Positions 25,756 through 34,862 of a DNA stretch of 64,000 nt are shown here, in pieces. Each line of letters begins with the position of its first letter. The stretch's first letter is position 1. The notes beneath the pieces are model-generated. The model worked only from the letters and a program-made list of their open reading frames with translations, was not told where the DNA came from and made no database searches. The stretch spans positions 1 to 64,000 of the forward strand of contig JAFEEQ010000002.1 in assembly GCA_018241025.1 (NCBI GenBank). The letters run 5' to 3'. The DNA comes from Pseudomonadota bacterium (GTDB taxonomy: Bacteria > Pseudomonadota > Alphaproteobacteria > Micropepsales > Micropepsaceae). The position numbers and the translations under genes were made by a program.

Positions 25756-26271
25756 TCACCGCGGCTCCCGTGGTATTTTTCCCAATTTCAAAAACATCGG
25801 CGATGGCTGCGGCCGGTCGCCGAGTTCGCCCTCTGCAACGCCGAGCGATTCAAATCCAAGCTTGAGATAGAATCCGACCGCCTCCGGCTTGGCATCGACT
25901 ACGACCCCGATGCAGCCGATCTCCGCCGCCATCGTATGGGCCTGCGCGAATACAGCCTGCAGCAAGAGCTGGGCGATGCCTTTTCCGCGCGCGCGTTCGT
26001 CGACTGCGAGCCTGGCGAGACGCAGCACGGGCAGCGCATAAGCGGGGAGTTGCTTCCGCACGGCCGGAGGAAGCGCACCGGCGAAAATCTCGGAAGCCGC
26101 CATGGTCGCGAATCCGAGGATCGCTTCCTCGACCGCAACATAGGTCGAGCCGATGTGGTGGCGGAACTGGTTCTGACCGGCATAGCGCGCGAAGAACCGG
26201 TCCAGTTCGACGTTGCCCGATCGGAACTGCGTGCGGTCGTCATCCGGGCGCAAGCGCCGGATCGCGATCAT
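25756..26271 (-). CDS. GNAT-family acetyltransferase, toxin of a TacT/AtaT-type toxin-antitoxin pair
   Basis: A 171-residue acetyltransferase. The acetyl-CoA site is RLAVDERARGKGIAQLLLQ and the conserved tyrosine lies in GFYLKLGFE. The arrangement LDRFFARYAGQNQFRHHIGSTYVAVE near the N-terminus is typical of GNAT toxins that acetylate aminoacyl-tRNA. It begins within the stop codon of the antitoxin gene (ATGA overlap), the classic arrangement. Toxicity and target are inferred from family; no test is possible here. A second pair of the same type lies on the island (46449-47251). Confidence 0.85.
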   Translation of the reverse strand: MIAIRRLRPDDDRTQFRSGNVELDRFFARYAGQNQFRHHIGSTYVAVEEAILGFATMAASEIFAGALPPAVRKQLPAYALPVLRLARLAVDERARGKGIAQLLLQAVFAQAHTMAAEIGCIGVVVDAKPEAVGFYLKLGFESLGVAEGELGDRPQPSPMFLKLGKIPREPR

Positions 26272-26555
26272 GTGGGGACGTCATCCTTGAGCTTGCCGGC
26301 CATCAGCTCGCGCATCGCCTTGGTCGGCCGGTTCGGCTTCTTGAGCTGGCGCGCCAGATCCCTGCCGCCTTCTTTCGTCAGAACCAGGCGCGGCGGAATG
26401 ATGATGTCGGCCGGCAGTTCGCGCAGCGCCTGCAGATGATGCAGCAGCGCCCGCTCGATCAGCGCACCCTTCTTCAGCCCATGTGCGTCGGCGTAACGCT
26501 CGATCTGCTCGCGCGTGTCGCTCGAGATGAAGGCGGAAATCTGTGTGTCGGTCAT
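26268..26555 (-). CDS. Ribbon-helix-helix-type antitoxin of the GNAT pair
   Basis: A 95-residue protein beginning MTDTQISAFISSDTREQIERY, the beta strand plus helix of a CopG/Arc-type ribbon-helix-helix, followed by GLKKGALIERALLHHLQAL. The C-terminal half (PPRLVLTKEGGRDLARQL) would bind and neutralise the toxin. Start 26555 is the ATG after a TTG-led extension. The palindrome at 26568-26583 lies directly upstream and suits a ribbon-helix-helix dimer, so autoregulation is likely. Confidence 0.82.
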   Translation of the reverse strand: MTDTQISAFISSDTREQIERYADAHGLKKGALIERALLHHLQALRELPADIIIPPRLVLTKEGGRDLARQLKKPNRPTKAMRELMAGKLKDDVPT

Positions 26556-26567
26556 GGCAGCATCCAA

Positions 26568-26583
26568 TCTACAGAAATGTAGA
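26568..26583. promoter_or_regulatory. Palindromic operator of the GNAT toxin-antitoxin operon
   Basis: TCTACA and TGTAGA arms with a 4-base spacer (GAAA) lie 13 bases upstream of the antitoxin start on the minus strand. The symmetry and position fit autoregulation by the antitoxin. Confidence 0.65.
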
Positions 26584-27011
26584 GAAAATTGACCCCATCG
26601 ACAAGAAACCGGGTGACGTTATGTAGACAACTTGCCCGTGCTGTAATAATTTGTTACAACCTTAGGTCTTGAAACGTTCTCCGACGCCACCATTTCCGAT
26701 CCACGTTAGTGCTGGAGGACCGCGATGATGCGGCGGAAGACCCGAAGGGTCTGCGGGGCACATACGGGAACGGGATGCGCCCTCGCAGGCATCCATGCAA
26801 AAAATCGAGCGTGTCGCGCCGGCGCCCATGGAGCGTCCTCGCAATACGTCGATTTGCGCGACGTTTCCCGGGATCGGCGATCTGGCGCCGTGTGCGATGT
26901 GCTCCGTGACAGGGGCCATCCCCGGCCGGCCCACGCCCTTCAAGTCAGCGCACGCGCGCGTCCCCTTGGCCAGGGCCGTTCGCGTGCGTTGCTTTATGGA
27001 GCAGGCCGCCG
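26584..27011. other. 428-bp region without a convincing gene
   Basis: An imperfect AT-rich dyad, TGTAATAATTTGTTACA, lies at 26642-26658. A small hairpin GACCCGAAGGGTC lies near 26738. The remaining sequence has only short frames of biased composition. A structured RNA is possible, but I cannot match a known one (no SRP, RNase P or tmRNA signatures seen). Confidence 0.5.
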
Positions 27012-28700
27012 CTATTCCCGTCCGCCGCTGCGCCAGCGGGTGACGATGGTGTCGAGCGCCGCGCGCTCCAGGCGCTCGCTCTTCCACGATTTCGAGAAGC
27101 CGGAGTTCATGTTCTTCGGCACGGCCGTGCGGCCGAGCTGGTCGAACTTGATCCGCATCGGCATCGACACGCCCTGCCCCAGCACGATCGCCTCGCGGTC
27201 GCCGAGCAGCGGCAGGAAGTCGAGCAGGTCGATCATGCCCTCATAGGTGTTGGCGCGGATGACCTGCTGGTCGCGCTCGCTGGAAAGGCGCAGCGCCACC
27301 GCGGTGCCGCATTGCGACAGGATGTTGGGATCGAGATCGGAAGGCCGCTGCGTCACCAGGGCGAGGGAAAGCGAGTATTTCCGCCCTTCCTTGGCGATGC
27401 GCCCGAGCTCGCGCCGAGTCGGCACGAAGGTCAGGTCCTTGTCGGAGGCCGGGGCATAGCGGTGCGCCTCCTCGCAGACCAGCAGCATCGGCACCGCGCC
27501 GTTGCTCCACACCGCGAGGTCGAAGGCAAGGCGGCTGATCACCGAGATGATCACGTCGAGAATCTCCGGCGGCGCGGTCGAGAGATCGACCACCGTGATC
27601 GGTCTGCCCTCGTTCGGGATGCGGAACAGGCGCGACAGCACGTCGGTCATCGTGTCCTGGATGGTCAGGCTGCCGAACATGAAGTTGTAGCGCTGGTCGG
27701 CGACCAGGCTCTCGATCTGCGTCTTCAGCCGGCGATAGGGCAGCGTGTTGTGCGTGCGCTCGAGCTTGCCGAGCCGGTCGTCGATATAGGCGGTGACGTC
27801 GGAGAGGCGGAACGGCGTCGGGGTGTCGACGCTGATCACGTGGCTCGGCTCGGCGGCCTTGCGCACCCGGCCGGCCGCCGCCTCGGCATAGCGCCGCTTG
27901 GCGTAGACCACGGCCTCGCTCAGGATCTCGATCTCGGCGTCGTGATGCTGATCCTTCGAGGTGAGCGCCGCCGCCAGCTCGGTGAAGTTCAGCAGCCAGA
28001 ACGGCAAATTGAAGTTGCTCAGCGTGACGCGCTCGACCATGCCTTCGAAGGCCGTCGCATACTCGTTGTGGACGTCGAGGATCACGACATGCGCGCCGGA
28101 ATGCTCGTAGAGCAGGCGCTGCAGGATCGCCGTCAGGGCGCAGGATTTGCCCGAGCCGGTCGAGCCCACGACGATGAAATGCTTGGCGAGCAGGTCGTCG
28201 GTCAGAAGCCGCGCCGGCACGCTCGGATCCTGGAACAGCGTGCCGACCTTGATGCTGGCGATCGCCGGCGGGGCATAGACGCGGGTCAGGTCGTGGCGGT
28301 CGGCGAACAGCACCGGATCGCCGATCGAGGGCAGCTGGCTCACGCCGCGCTTGAAGGTCAGGCGCTTGGAGTTGTCGTCGTTGACGACCTCGCCGGCGAG
28401 GTTGATCTCGATCAGCCCCATCTCCTCCTCGGTGTCGAGGCCGGGCATCGGCATGGTCATGGCCGATACGATGCCCATCACCGCGGTGTTGGGCGTGACG
28501 ATCTTGACCAGGGCGCCGATCTGCACGCGCGGATCCTTGGCCGCGACGGCCCCCTGCGCGACATGCTCGAGCACGGCAACGGCATGCGATCCCGCGACGG
28601 AGACGACATGGGCGATCCGCACCGGCGGCGAGGCCGGAACGCCGCGGCGCTCTTTCATCGGTGTGGCCGGCTGCGGCGGCGTGCGGAGGATCTGGTTCAT
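27012..28700 (-). CDS. HerA-type ATPase (DUF87 family)
   Basis: A 562-residue protein. Residues about 20-150 form a beta-barrel (HAS-barrel-like) domain; the Walker A motif GSTGSGKS is at 179-186 and Walker B is PMLLVCEEAHRY with the sensor LVTQRPSDLDPNIL. HerA hexamers translocate DNA; in archaea they work with the NurA nuclease, which is absent here. Start ATG 28700 lies inside the end of the histidine kinase gene (4-base overlap), so kinase and ATPase are translated together. The upstream frame to 28913 is antisense-type composition and is not used. Confidence 0.9.
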   Translation of the reverse strand: MNQILRTPPQPATPMKERRGVPASPPVRIAHVVSVAGSHAVAVLEHVAQGAVAAKDPRVQIGALVKIVTPNTAVMGIVSAMTMPMPGLDTEEEMGLIEINLAGEVVNDDNSKRLTFKRGVSQLPSIGDPVLFADRHDLTRVYAPPAIASIKVGTLFQDPSVPARLLTDDLLAKHFIVVGSTGSGKSCALTAILQRLLYEHSGAHVVILDVHNEYATAFEGMVERVTLSNFNLPFWLLNFTELAAALTSKDQHHDAEIEILSEAVVYAKRRYAEAAAGRVRKAAEPSHVISVDTPTPFRLSDVTAYIDDRLGKLERTHNTLPYRRLKTQIESLVADQRYNFMFGSLTIQDTMTDVLSRLFRIPNEGRPITVVDLSTAPPEILDVIISVISRLAFDLAVWSNGAVPMLLVCEEAHRYAPASDKDLTFVPTRRELGRIAKEGRKYSLSLALVTQRPSDLDPNILSQCGTAVALRLSSERDQQVIRANTYEGMIDLLDFLPLLGDREAIVLGQGVSMPMRIKFDQLGRTAVPKNMNSGFSKSWKSERLERAALDTIVTRWRSGGRE

Positions 28701-29536
28701 GCTGCGCTCTTTCCGTCCGGCGGAAGGGTCAGGAACACCGTGGTGCCGGTGCCCGGCTTGGAGTCGATCTTGATGTCGCCGCCATGCTTGCGCGCGAGGC
28801 CGAGCGCGATGGTGAGGCCGAGGCCGGTGCCTTCCTGGGTGCGCGACAGATGCCCCTGGACCTGGCCGAAAGGCTTCAGGGCCACTGCGATCTCGTCGTT
28901 CGACATACCGCAACCGGTATCGGCGACGGCGAAGGTGACGCCGCCGCCCTGGCTGCGCATCGCGACGAAAGCGATGCGCCCGCGCTCCGGCGTGAACTTG
29001 TTGGCGTTGGACAGAAGGTTCACCAGGATCTGCTTGATCCGCTTGCCGTCGACCTCGAGCATCGGCAGGTCGTTCGGCAGCCGAACGTCGAGCGCCTGCT
29101 CCTTGGCCAGGATCGCGCCGCGGATGATTTCCACCGCAGCATCGGCGACGTCGAGCAGGTCGGTGGGCTGGCGGTTGAGCAAGAAGCTGCCGCTCTCGAT
29201 CTTCGAGATGTCGAGAACGTCGTTGACGACCTCGAGCAGCCGGCGGCCGGACTTCGCGATATGGCCGGCATATTCGGCGCTCTGGGCCTGCGCCTGCGGT
29301 CCGTCCTTCAGGGACTGGATGACGTCCGAAAAGCCGATAATGGAGTTCAGCGGCGTCTTCAGTTCATGGCTCATCGTCGCCAGGAACGCCGACTTGGTGC
29401 GGTTGGCGAGCTCGGACTCGACGCGTGCCGCCTTCATCGCGACTTCGTTGCGCCGACGCATCATCATCTCGCCGAGCGTCTCGGAATACCGGGACAGCAG
29501 CGAGTCGCGCAGCGCAATCTTTCGCCGGCGATACAT
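28697..29536 (-). CDS. Soluble histidine kinase
   Basis: A 279-residue protein without membrane helices. The dimerisation/phosphoacceptor domain has the H-box TMSHELKTPLNSIIGFS with His57; the ATPase domain has N-box LVNLLSNANKFT, G1 DTGCGMS and G2 GTGLGLTIALG. The first 45 residues are a short arginine-rich coiled coil and no sensor domain is present, so it needs a partner for input. No response regulator lies nearby. Its stop overlaps the HerA ATPase start. Confidence 0.92.
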   Translation of the reverse strand: MYRRRKIALRDSLLSRYSETLGEMMMRRRNEVAMKAARVESELANRTKSAFLATMSHELKTPLNSIIGFSDVIQSLKDGPQAQAQSAEYAGHIAKSGRRLLEVVNDVLDISKIESGSFLLNRQPTDLLDVADAAVEIIRGAILAKEQALDVRLPNDLPMLEVDGKRIKQILVNLLSNANKFTPERGRIAFVAMRSQGGGVTFAVADTGCGMSNDEIAVALKPFGQVQGHLSRTQEGTGLGLTIALGLARKHGGDIKIDSKPGTGTTVFLTLPPDGKSAA

Positions 29537-29645
29537 GGTCAGGCACTCGGAGACTCGCGCAAGAGTCTACGTAGGGAGGCATTCACCGAGAGTTAACGCA
29601 GATCCCCGATTTGTGCGCCAAAGCGTAAAGCAATCGCTAACGCGG

Positions 29646-31568
29646 TCAGGGCGGATTGTTCTCCTCAAGGAACTTCACGGTGGCCTGCAGCATCTGCAGC
29701 CGGGTCTCCGCTCGGGACAGCCAGTGATCCTCGCCGTCGAGCTTGACGAAGGTCACGGGTTTGTGCGCCGCGTTGAGGGCATCAGCCATCTCAATGCTCT
29801 GCTGGATCGGCACGACGGTGTCGTCGTGGCCATGGATCAGAAGGATCGGGACGTCGACATTCTCCAGATGGTCGATCGGCGAGACCTCCTTCAGCTTCGG
29901 GTCGTCGGCGCCCGAGACATCGAGGAACCGGTCCCAGTACCGCAATGTCCGATCGTCATCCGAGTGGTCCCGCCGCATGCGCCATTGCAGGAAGGCTTTC
30001 AGATCGGAAATACCAGCAACCGAAACCGCACAGCGATAGACGCCCTTGTCGAGGGTCGGACCGGCGAGGGCGGCATAGCCGCCGTAGCTTCCGCCGACAA
30101 TACAGACGCGCTTCGGGTCGATCGTACCCGCTGCAGCCAGATGGCGGACGCCATCCGAGAGATCGGTCTGCATCTTGCGGCCCCATTGGCCGAAGCCGGA
30201 CGACAGGAATTTCCAGCCGAAGCCGTCCGAGCCACGGTACTCGGGCTGCAAGACCGCGTAGCCGCGCGATGCGATAGCCTGCGACCACCAGTCGAAGCCG
30301 GGCATGTCGCGAACTGCCGGTCCACCATGCGGCAGGACGATCAGCGGGAGGCCTTTCTCCGGGTGGCCCTTCGGCAACGTCAAATAGCCGAAGATCGGCG
30401 TTCCGTCGGCCGCCTTGTAGTGAATCCAGCGGACTTCATTGACGTCCCCCGGCTGAATCCCGTTGTAGGCGGGCGCAAGAAACTCGGCGCGGTGCGCTTC
30501 CAGGTCGACCAGAAAATAAGACGAGCCGTTGTGCAGGCCGTCGACGCGCAGGATCAGATGCTTGCGATTGCCCGACCAGCTCTGGAGCTCAACGCTGTCG
30601 CCAACGAAGGCCTTAATGAGGCCATCCCAGCTTGCCTGATCGGCTTTGTCGAGGAACTTGTAGCTATAACCGTCTTCGACGCCGACTGTTCCGATGATCC
30701 TGTGGGTCTCCGGATCGTGCAAGACGTCCGACACGTCGTCTCCGAGGTCGACCGTCGGCTCCTCGACGCCGTCGCTGATGCGAATTTGCGTGTCGCGCCA
30801 ATGACTGCCGGTGGAGACGCTGATGATGATCGCTTTTCCGTCGGGCGCCACGCCCTGGACGACAGGCGTCTCGATCGGAGACGTTTGCCGGTAGGCTTCG
30901 ACGTAACCGCCGTTTCGCTTGAGCAGAAGGCGCCAGACCTGCGTATCGTTGTTGTAGTCGGTCATGCCGAGAATTTGGCCGTCCTGTCCGATCACCCAAT
31001 CCTGCGTGTAAAGCGAACCGGTATCGATCAACTTCGACTGGTGCGAGGCGAAATCATAAGTAAACAGGCCGGCAACGCCGTGTTCGTTCAGGAATGTTAT
31101 GCCAGTCATGTATACGACAGTCTTTCCGTCGACCGTCCTCGACTGCGGCAACTTCAGGACGACATTCATGGCGCGTTCGATGCGTTCGAGCAGCCGCCTG
31201 CTTTCATGGTTTTTGACGTCGTAGGACTGGACCATGAAATACTCTTGCCGCGGCCCGATGAGATTGTTGACGCTGCGTGTCGTCGACTGGGTGATCAGCA
31301 GATGATCATCGTCTGCCCAGGAAATATCGCGCAGCTTCTCGTCGCCAAGCTTCTGAACTCCCAGCACGGTCATCTTGTCGTCGAGCGCTCTGACAGCGAT
31401 CACGCGATCGCCGTTCAGCGTTGTGACGAAGGCGAACTTGGTCGCATCAGGCGAGATGGACGGATCACCGAATGTCTGGAGCTGACCGTAATCCTCGAGC
31501 GGTGCAGCAGTTGTCACGCCGCCGCCGAACACAAGAACGGCGACAGCAAGAATCCATTTTGCGTACAT
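29646..31568 (-). CDS. S9-family serine peptidase (prolyl oligopeptidase type), exported
   Basis: A 640-residue protein with a signal peptide (WILAVAVLVFGGGVTTAA). An N-terminal beta-propeller (about 30-380) is followed by the alpha/beta-hydrolase catalytic domain with Ser494 in GGSYGG, Asp583 in HGHDDTVVP and His615 in GEDHW. It cleaves peptides, often dipeptidyl-type, in the periplasm. Start 31568 is preferred because it opens the signal peptide. Codon use looks somewhat less GC-rich than its left neighbours. It is the last gene before the integrated element. Confidence 0.92.
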   Translation of the reverse strand: MYAKWILAVAVLVFGGGVTTAAPLEDYGQLQTFGDPSISPDATKFAFVTTLNGDRVIAVRALDDKMTVLGVQKLGDEKLRDISWADDDHLLITQSTTRSVNNLIGPRQEYFMVQSYDVKNHESRRLLERIERAMNVVLKLPQSRTVDGKTVVYMTGITFLNEHGVAGLFTYDFASHQSKLIDTGSLYTQDWVIGQDGQILGMTDYNNDTQVWRLLLKRNGGYVEAYRQTSPIETPVVQGVAPDGKAIIISVSTGSHWRDTQIRISDGVEEPTVDLGDDVSDVLHDPETHRIIGTVGVEDGYSYKFLDKADQASWDGLIKAFVGDSVELQSWSGNRKHLILRVDGLHNGSSYFLVDLEAHRAEFLAPAYNGIQPGDVNEVRWIHYKAADGTPIFGYLTLPKGHPEKGLPLIVLPHGGPAVRDMPGFDWWSQAIASRGYAVLQPEYRGSDGFGWKFLSSGFGQWGRKMQTDLSDGVRHLAAAGTIDPKRVCIVGGSYGGYAALAGPTLDKGVYRCAVSVAGISDLKAFLQWRMRRDHSDDDRTLRYWDRFLDVSGADDPKLKEVSPIDHLENVDVPILLIHGHDDTVVPIQQSIEMADALNAAHKPVTFVKLDGEDHWLSRAETRLQMLQATVKFLEENNPP

Positions 31569-31817
31569 GATCGCCCCCCGGCATCTCGACCCGATGCAGT
31601 CCCCCACAACTGCCAATGCAAACACAACACGACCGGAGAGGCTCCGACCCAGCCGCATCCTAGACGATGACAGGCATCACCTTGCAACCCCGAATGGTCG
31701 CCGCATTGTCGCTGGAATCTGGCGGGCCGCGACCGATAGCGATGAGCACTACGTTTTCGCCATAGCCCTCCATGCCCCTCTTCCTTGAGTAATCGAGACC
31801 ATACAGCCCAACAGCCG

Positions 31818-33884
31818 TCAGTCGATATTGATACCTTCTGCACGCGCTTTCTCGATGGTTTCCAACAGCACGGCGCATTGTTTTTCTGTTGGAATTTTCA
31901 TCGGCATCTGCATGGCGACGTTCAATATGCCGATCTCCTTTGGCGTCAGCAGACGCTTGGCAGCAAGCGTTTCATGGACAACGATCCATCTGGCCGCCGG
32001 GATCGCGAAGACCTTCGTCTGCGCCTCAATGCCGTTATCCACCTTTTGGGTATTCCGGGCAGCCCGCTTTTCAGACAGATGATCGTCGCGGGACAGACAT
32101 TCGCCGTCGAACTCATCCGGCAGAAGGTCGGCAAACTCGTCCATATTTTCCAGCATCCGCGTCCAGCAGGCCTCACGCTTGGCCCATTCCGAAATGTTCG
32201 AAATACCCTGCATCGGGCGCAGGAGATCATCGTTCACACGGGAAGCCACAACCGCGATGGTGCTTTCAAGGACAGGACTTATCGCCTGCGCATTCCAGAC
32301 CCGCTGAAAATCGAGACTCTTTTCCTGCCGCCTTGTCAGTTCGCTGAGAACGGCCAGCGTATAGGCGACGATGTTGGCGCGATAACCGTTGTTGTACCAC
32401 GGCTGCGCTGACACAATCCGTTCAGTAGCACGGAATATGATCCCTCGCGCAACGGCGCGTTTGAAGTACGCTTCGTTGAAGCTGTCCGACGACTTGTCCC
32501 ATTCCTTACCGATTCGGGCGGCGTAACGGGCGAAGTTCTTTTCGGCTCCAAGGTTCACGTATCGCGGATGGTCATCCCAGACGTTTTCGAACTTCGCAAG
32601 ATCCGTCTTGGTCAGCATCTGCGGCTTCGGATTTTCCGCCTTGAACCGCTTCTGCTCGGCAGGGGTGAGTTTGGCCTGCGCATCTGCATACTGACCACGG
32701 GCGCGTTCATAAAACCATTTGGTTTCCCGCTGCGCACCTTTGCCCGCAGGCGCCCATAGGCGCCGGGAAAACTCCTCCGTACGGATATGGTACGCATGGT
32801 TTGAGAAGAAATCCGCAGCCTGAACCCGGTTCTGGGTATTGGCGTACTCGGAAATACGCGGAACGACCTTCTCGCTCTCCTCGTTATCAATTACGGACAG
32901 CTTCATCTGCACGAATATCTGCGTGAGGTCGGCTTTGTCCTTCCTGCGGGTGTGGAACAGCGACGCGGTGGTCTGACCGCCATTCACAATCTGAAGGTCG
33001 GTTATCTTGGTGATCTGGAGGCCGTCGCTAGTCCGCTTGGTTTCGACCCCTTGGGCCGTGGCTGTGATGCCGTTGTTGTAGGCGAAGAACATACCCGGCT
33101 CGGTCATGATGGTCGTGCGGATACCTTGGTTGACCTTCGCTCTGGCCTGAAGAAACGTGCGGACGTTCTGCTCCAGCAGCCTCGCGCCGAACTTCTCGTA
33201 TATTGTCGAAAGGATCGGTCCCGGCATGACGACGAGATAGGACTGATAGGCATCTGTCCCCAGATGGGCTGGAAGGCAGGGTATGCCGGTTCCGAACATA
33301 GCCTCGAAGTCCAGGTCCAGCGCCTCTTTGTGGCTGCGGGAACTGCGCTGGCGGTGAAGGCGGGAGATATCCCAGATGTGAAAGCTCGTTGCGATACCGG
33401 CTGTCTCGGCATCCGCCAGCGCCTGAATCCGGTCGCTCAATGTGCGCTCGGAAACGAGAATAAGATTGAGATGCCGGATCAGCGATTTCCTGTCCGCGAT
33501 TTGCCTTGCGAGGCCATATTCCGGCGACGTGATTTCCAGATCAGCCGCCAGATTCTTCCGCAGACTGGCGTCGAAGAAATTGACCACACGCTTGAACACG
33601 GCATCAACATCGGTGCGGGTAAGTGATGCCAACTCGGTACGGCTGTCGAAATCCGCGACGAAAAGGTTCAGACCGCCTTCGTCGTTGAACCAGTATCCGT
33701 CCACACGCATACCGCGCTGCGCCCGATAGTGCGCGAACTCGAAGCCTTCCGTGAACCCCGTCTCTGTCAGCTCGCGGGACACGACATCCATGAACTCGGC
33801 CAGCAGGAAGCTGCCGTTCGCCTCGGCCCCGGCCAACAAATCCTGGCGGAAATCATGGAAGAACTCTTCGGCGGTCGTTTCCAA
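31818..33884 (-). CDS. AIPR-family protein, last gene of MZA-like defence operon
   Basis: A 688-residue protein of the abortive infection phage resistance (AIPR) family. The family core is seen in the middle: FFAYNNGITATAQGVE, LQIVNGGQTTASLFH and RISEYANTQNRVQAADFFSNH. AIPR proteins are components of several phage-defence systems; their enzymatic activity is not settled. It starts at TTG (33882-33884), immediately after the TGA of the DUF4420 gene, so translation must be coupled. In the anti-phage system known as MZA an AIPR protein is found with a MutL-like ATPase and a Z1 protein, exactly the order here. Confidence 0.9.
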   Translation of the reverse strand: METTAEEFFHDFRQDLLAGAEANGSFLLAEFMDVVSRELTETGFTEGFEFAHYRAQRGMRVDGYWFNDEGGLNLFVADFDSRTELASLTRTDVDAVFKRVVNFFDASLRKNLAADLEITSPEYGLARQIADRKSLIRHLNLILVSERTLSDRIQALADAETAGIATSFHIWDISRLHRQRSSRSHKEALDLDFEAMFGTGIPCLPAHLGTDAYQSYLVVMPGPILSTIYEKFGARLLEQNVRTFLQARAKVNQGIRTTIMTEPGMFFAYNNGITATAQGVETKRTSDGLQITKITDLQIVNGGQTTASLFHTRRKDKADLTQIFVQMKLSVIDNEESEKVVPRISEYANTQNRVQAADFFSNHAYHIRTEEFSRRLWAPAGKGAQRETKWFYERARGQYADAQAKLTPAEQKRFKAENPKPQMLTKTDLAKFENVWDDHPRYVNLGAEKNFARYAARIGKEWDKSSDSFNEAYFKRAVARGIIFRATERIVSAQPWYNNGYRANIVAYTLAVLSELTRRQEKSLDFQRVWNAQAISPVLESTIAVVASRVNDDLLRPMQGISNISEWAKREACWTRMLENMDEFADLLPDEFDGECLSRDDHLSEKRAARNTQKVDNGIEAQTKVFAIPAARWIVVHETLAAKRLLTPKEIGILNVAMQMPMKIPTEKQCAVLLETIEKARAEGINID

Positions 33885-34862
33885 TCAGGGCCTCCGAAAC
33901 ATATCGGCTTCATCGCAGGAGAACGGCGCTATCGCCTCCAGCATGACGTCGTAGGAAACCTTGGTGATGCCGGGTGGAAGCTCCGAGCGGATCAGGCGGG
34001 GAAACCCATCGGTCACGCGGTATCCCTGAAGGCCGCCGACAATGAAGCGTGGAGCATCGTATTCCGCGAGCGGCACGTACCCCATGCCTGCGAGTTTGTC
34101 GGCGAACTGCTCGATGGCATCGGCATCCGCAAGCTCACTGTCGATCAGCCCGACAATGCCGTTCAGTGACAATGCCTGGCCAGCATCGGGTTGACTGCTC
34201 AGGCGCTGGGTCAGGAGAAACAGCTCGTCAGCAAGTGATTCCAATTGATCCTCGGACGAAATGCGGACGGTGCTGCGCTCCCGACCGGAAAGCGACTTCA
34301 CCTCGATGGCCCGGTTGCCGAAAATGAAATCCTGATGGGAATCGTCAGGACCGCACCACGCGTCGACGGCAGCGACCTGCGGCAGCGTGTCCTGATAGAG
34401 AAGGCGCAGGACGTGCAGTTCGCCGAACAGACCGCGAACCTCTTCGGGCGAGAGCAGGCGGGCATTGCGTCCGGCAAGAAACGCCTTCCAGCGCCGCAGA
34501 TGGGCAAGTGCGACGGCCAGTGCCGTCGCCGGGTCCGCGACATCCCTGAGGCTGCCGATGAGGGTTTCACACAGGCCAAGAAACAGATCGCTGTCGATAT
34601 GACGGGCAAGCGTGAGAACGAACCGCTGCTGTCCGGCACGATCGCCGTTGCGAAGATCAACGCCGATACCATGCAGGAAAACCACGTCACGGCGGAACTG
34701 TGCGGTGTGATCGCCGTCCAGCTCGATAATCAACAGGCACTGCGCTCCGGCGTCACGGCCCCAGAAGATGGCAACACCCGTCGTTCCCGCGACGCGGAGA
34801 ACACTGAGATCAGCCGCCGGTGTCGGAATGGCGTCCCACGGCACGGACCTACTCATCGTCAT
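33885..34862 (-). CDS. DUF4420 (PD-(D/E)XK motif) protein, probable nuclease of the defence operon
   Basis: A 325-residue protein. The family's nuclease-like core is visible around residues 160-200: DSHQDFIFGNRAIEVKSLSG, where Asp and the E-x-K (AIEVKS) form the PD-(D/E)XK signature, followed by ISSEDQLESL. DUF4420 is the annotated PD-(D/E)XK partner of Z1 and AIPR genes. It is therefore the best candidate for the DNA-cutting component. The start overlaps the end of the Z1 gene by 14 bases, and its stop abuts the AIPR start. Confidence 0.85.
   Translation of the reverse strand: MTMSRSVPWDAIPTPAADLSVLRVAGTTGVAIFWGRDAGAQCLLIIELDGDHTAQFRRDVVFLHGIGVDLRNGDRAGQQRFVLTLARHIDSDLFLGLCETLIGSLRDVADPATALAVALAHLRRWKAFLAGRNARLLSPEEVRGLFGELHVLRLLYQDTLPQVAAVDAWCGPDDSHQDFIFGNRAIEVKSLSGRERSTVRISSEDQLESLADELFLLTQRLSSQPDAGQALSLNGIVGLIDSELADADAIEQFADKLAGMGYVPLAEYDAPRFIVGGLQGYRVTDGFPRLIRSELPPGITKVSYDVMLEAIAPFSCDEADMFRRP

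Noticed and set aside
26662..27087. 141-codon minus-strand frame before HerA
   Set aside because: Its residues are biased (arginine, proline, alanine) with no domain, it overlaps the HerA gene end, and no ribosome site is seen.
27312..31670. 1452-codon plus-strand open frame
   Set aside because: It is antisense to HerA, histidine kinase and S9 peptidase, all of which have complete catalytic motifs on the minus strand.
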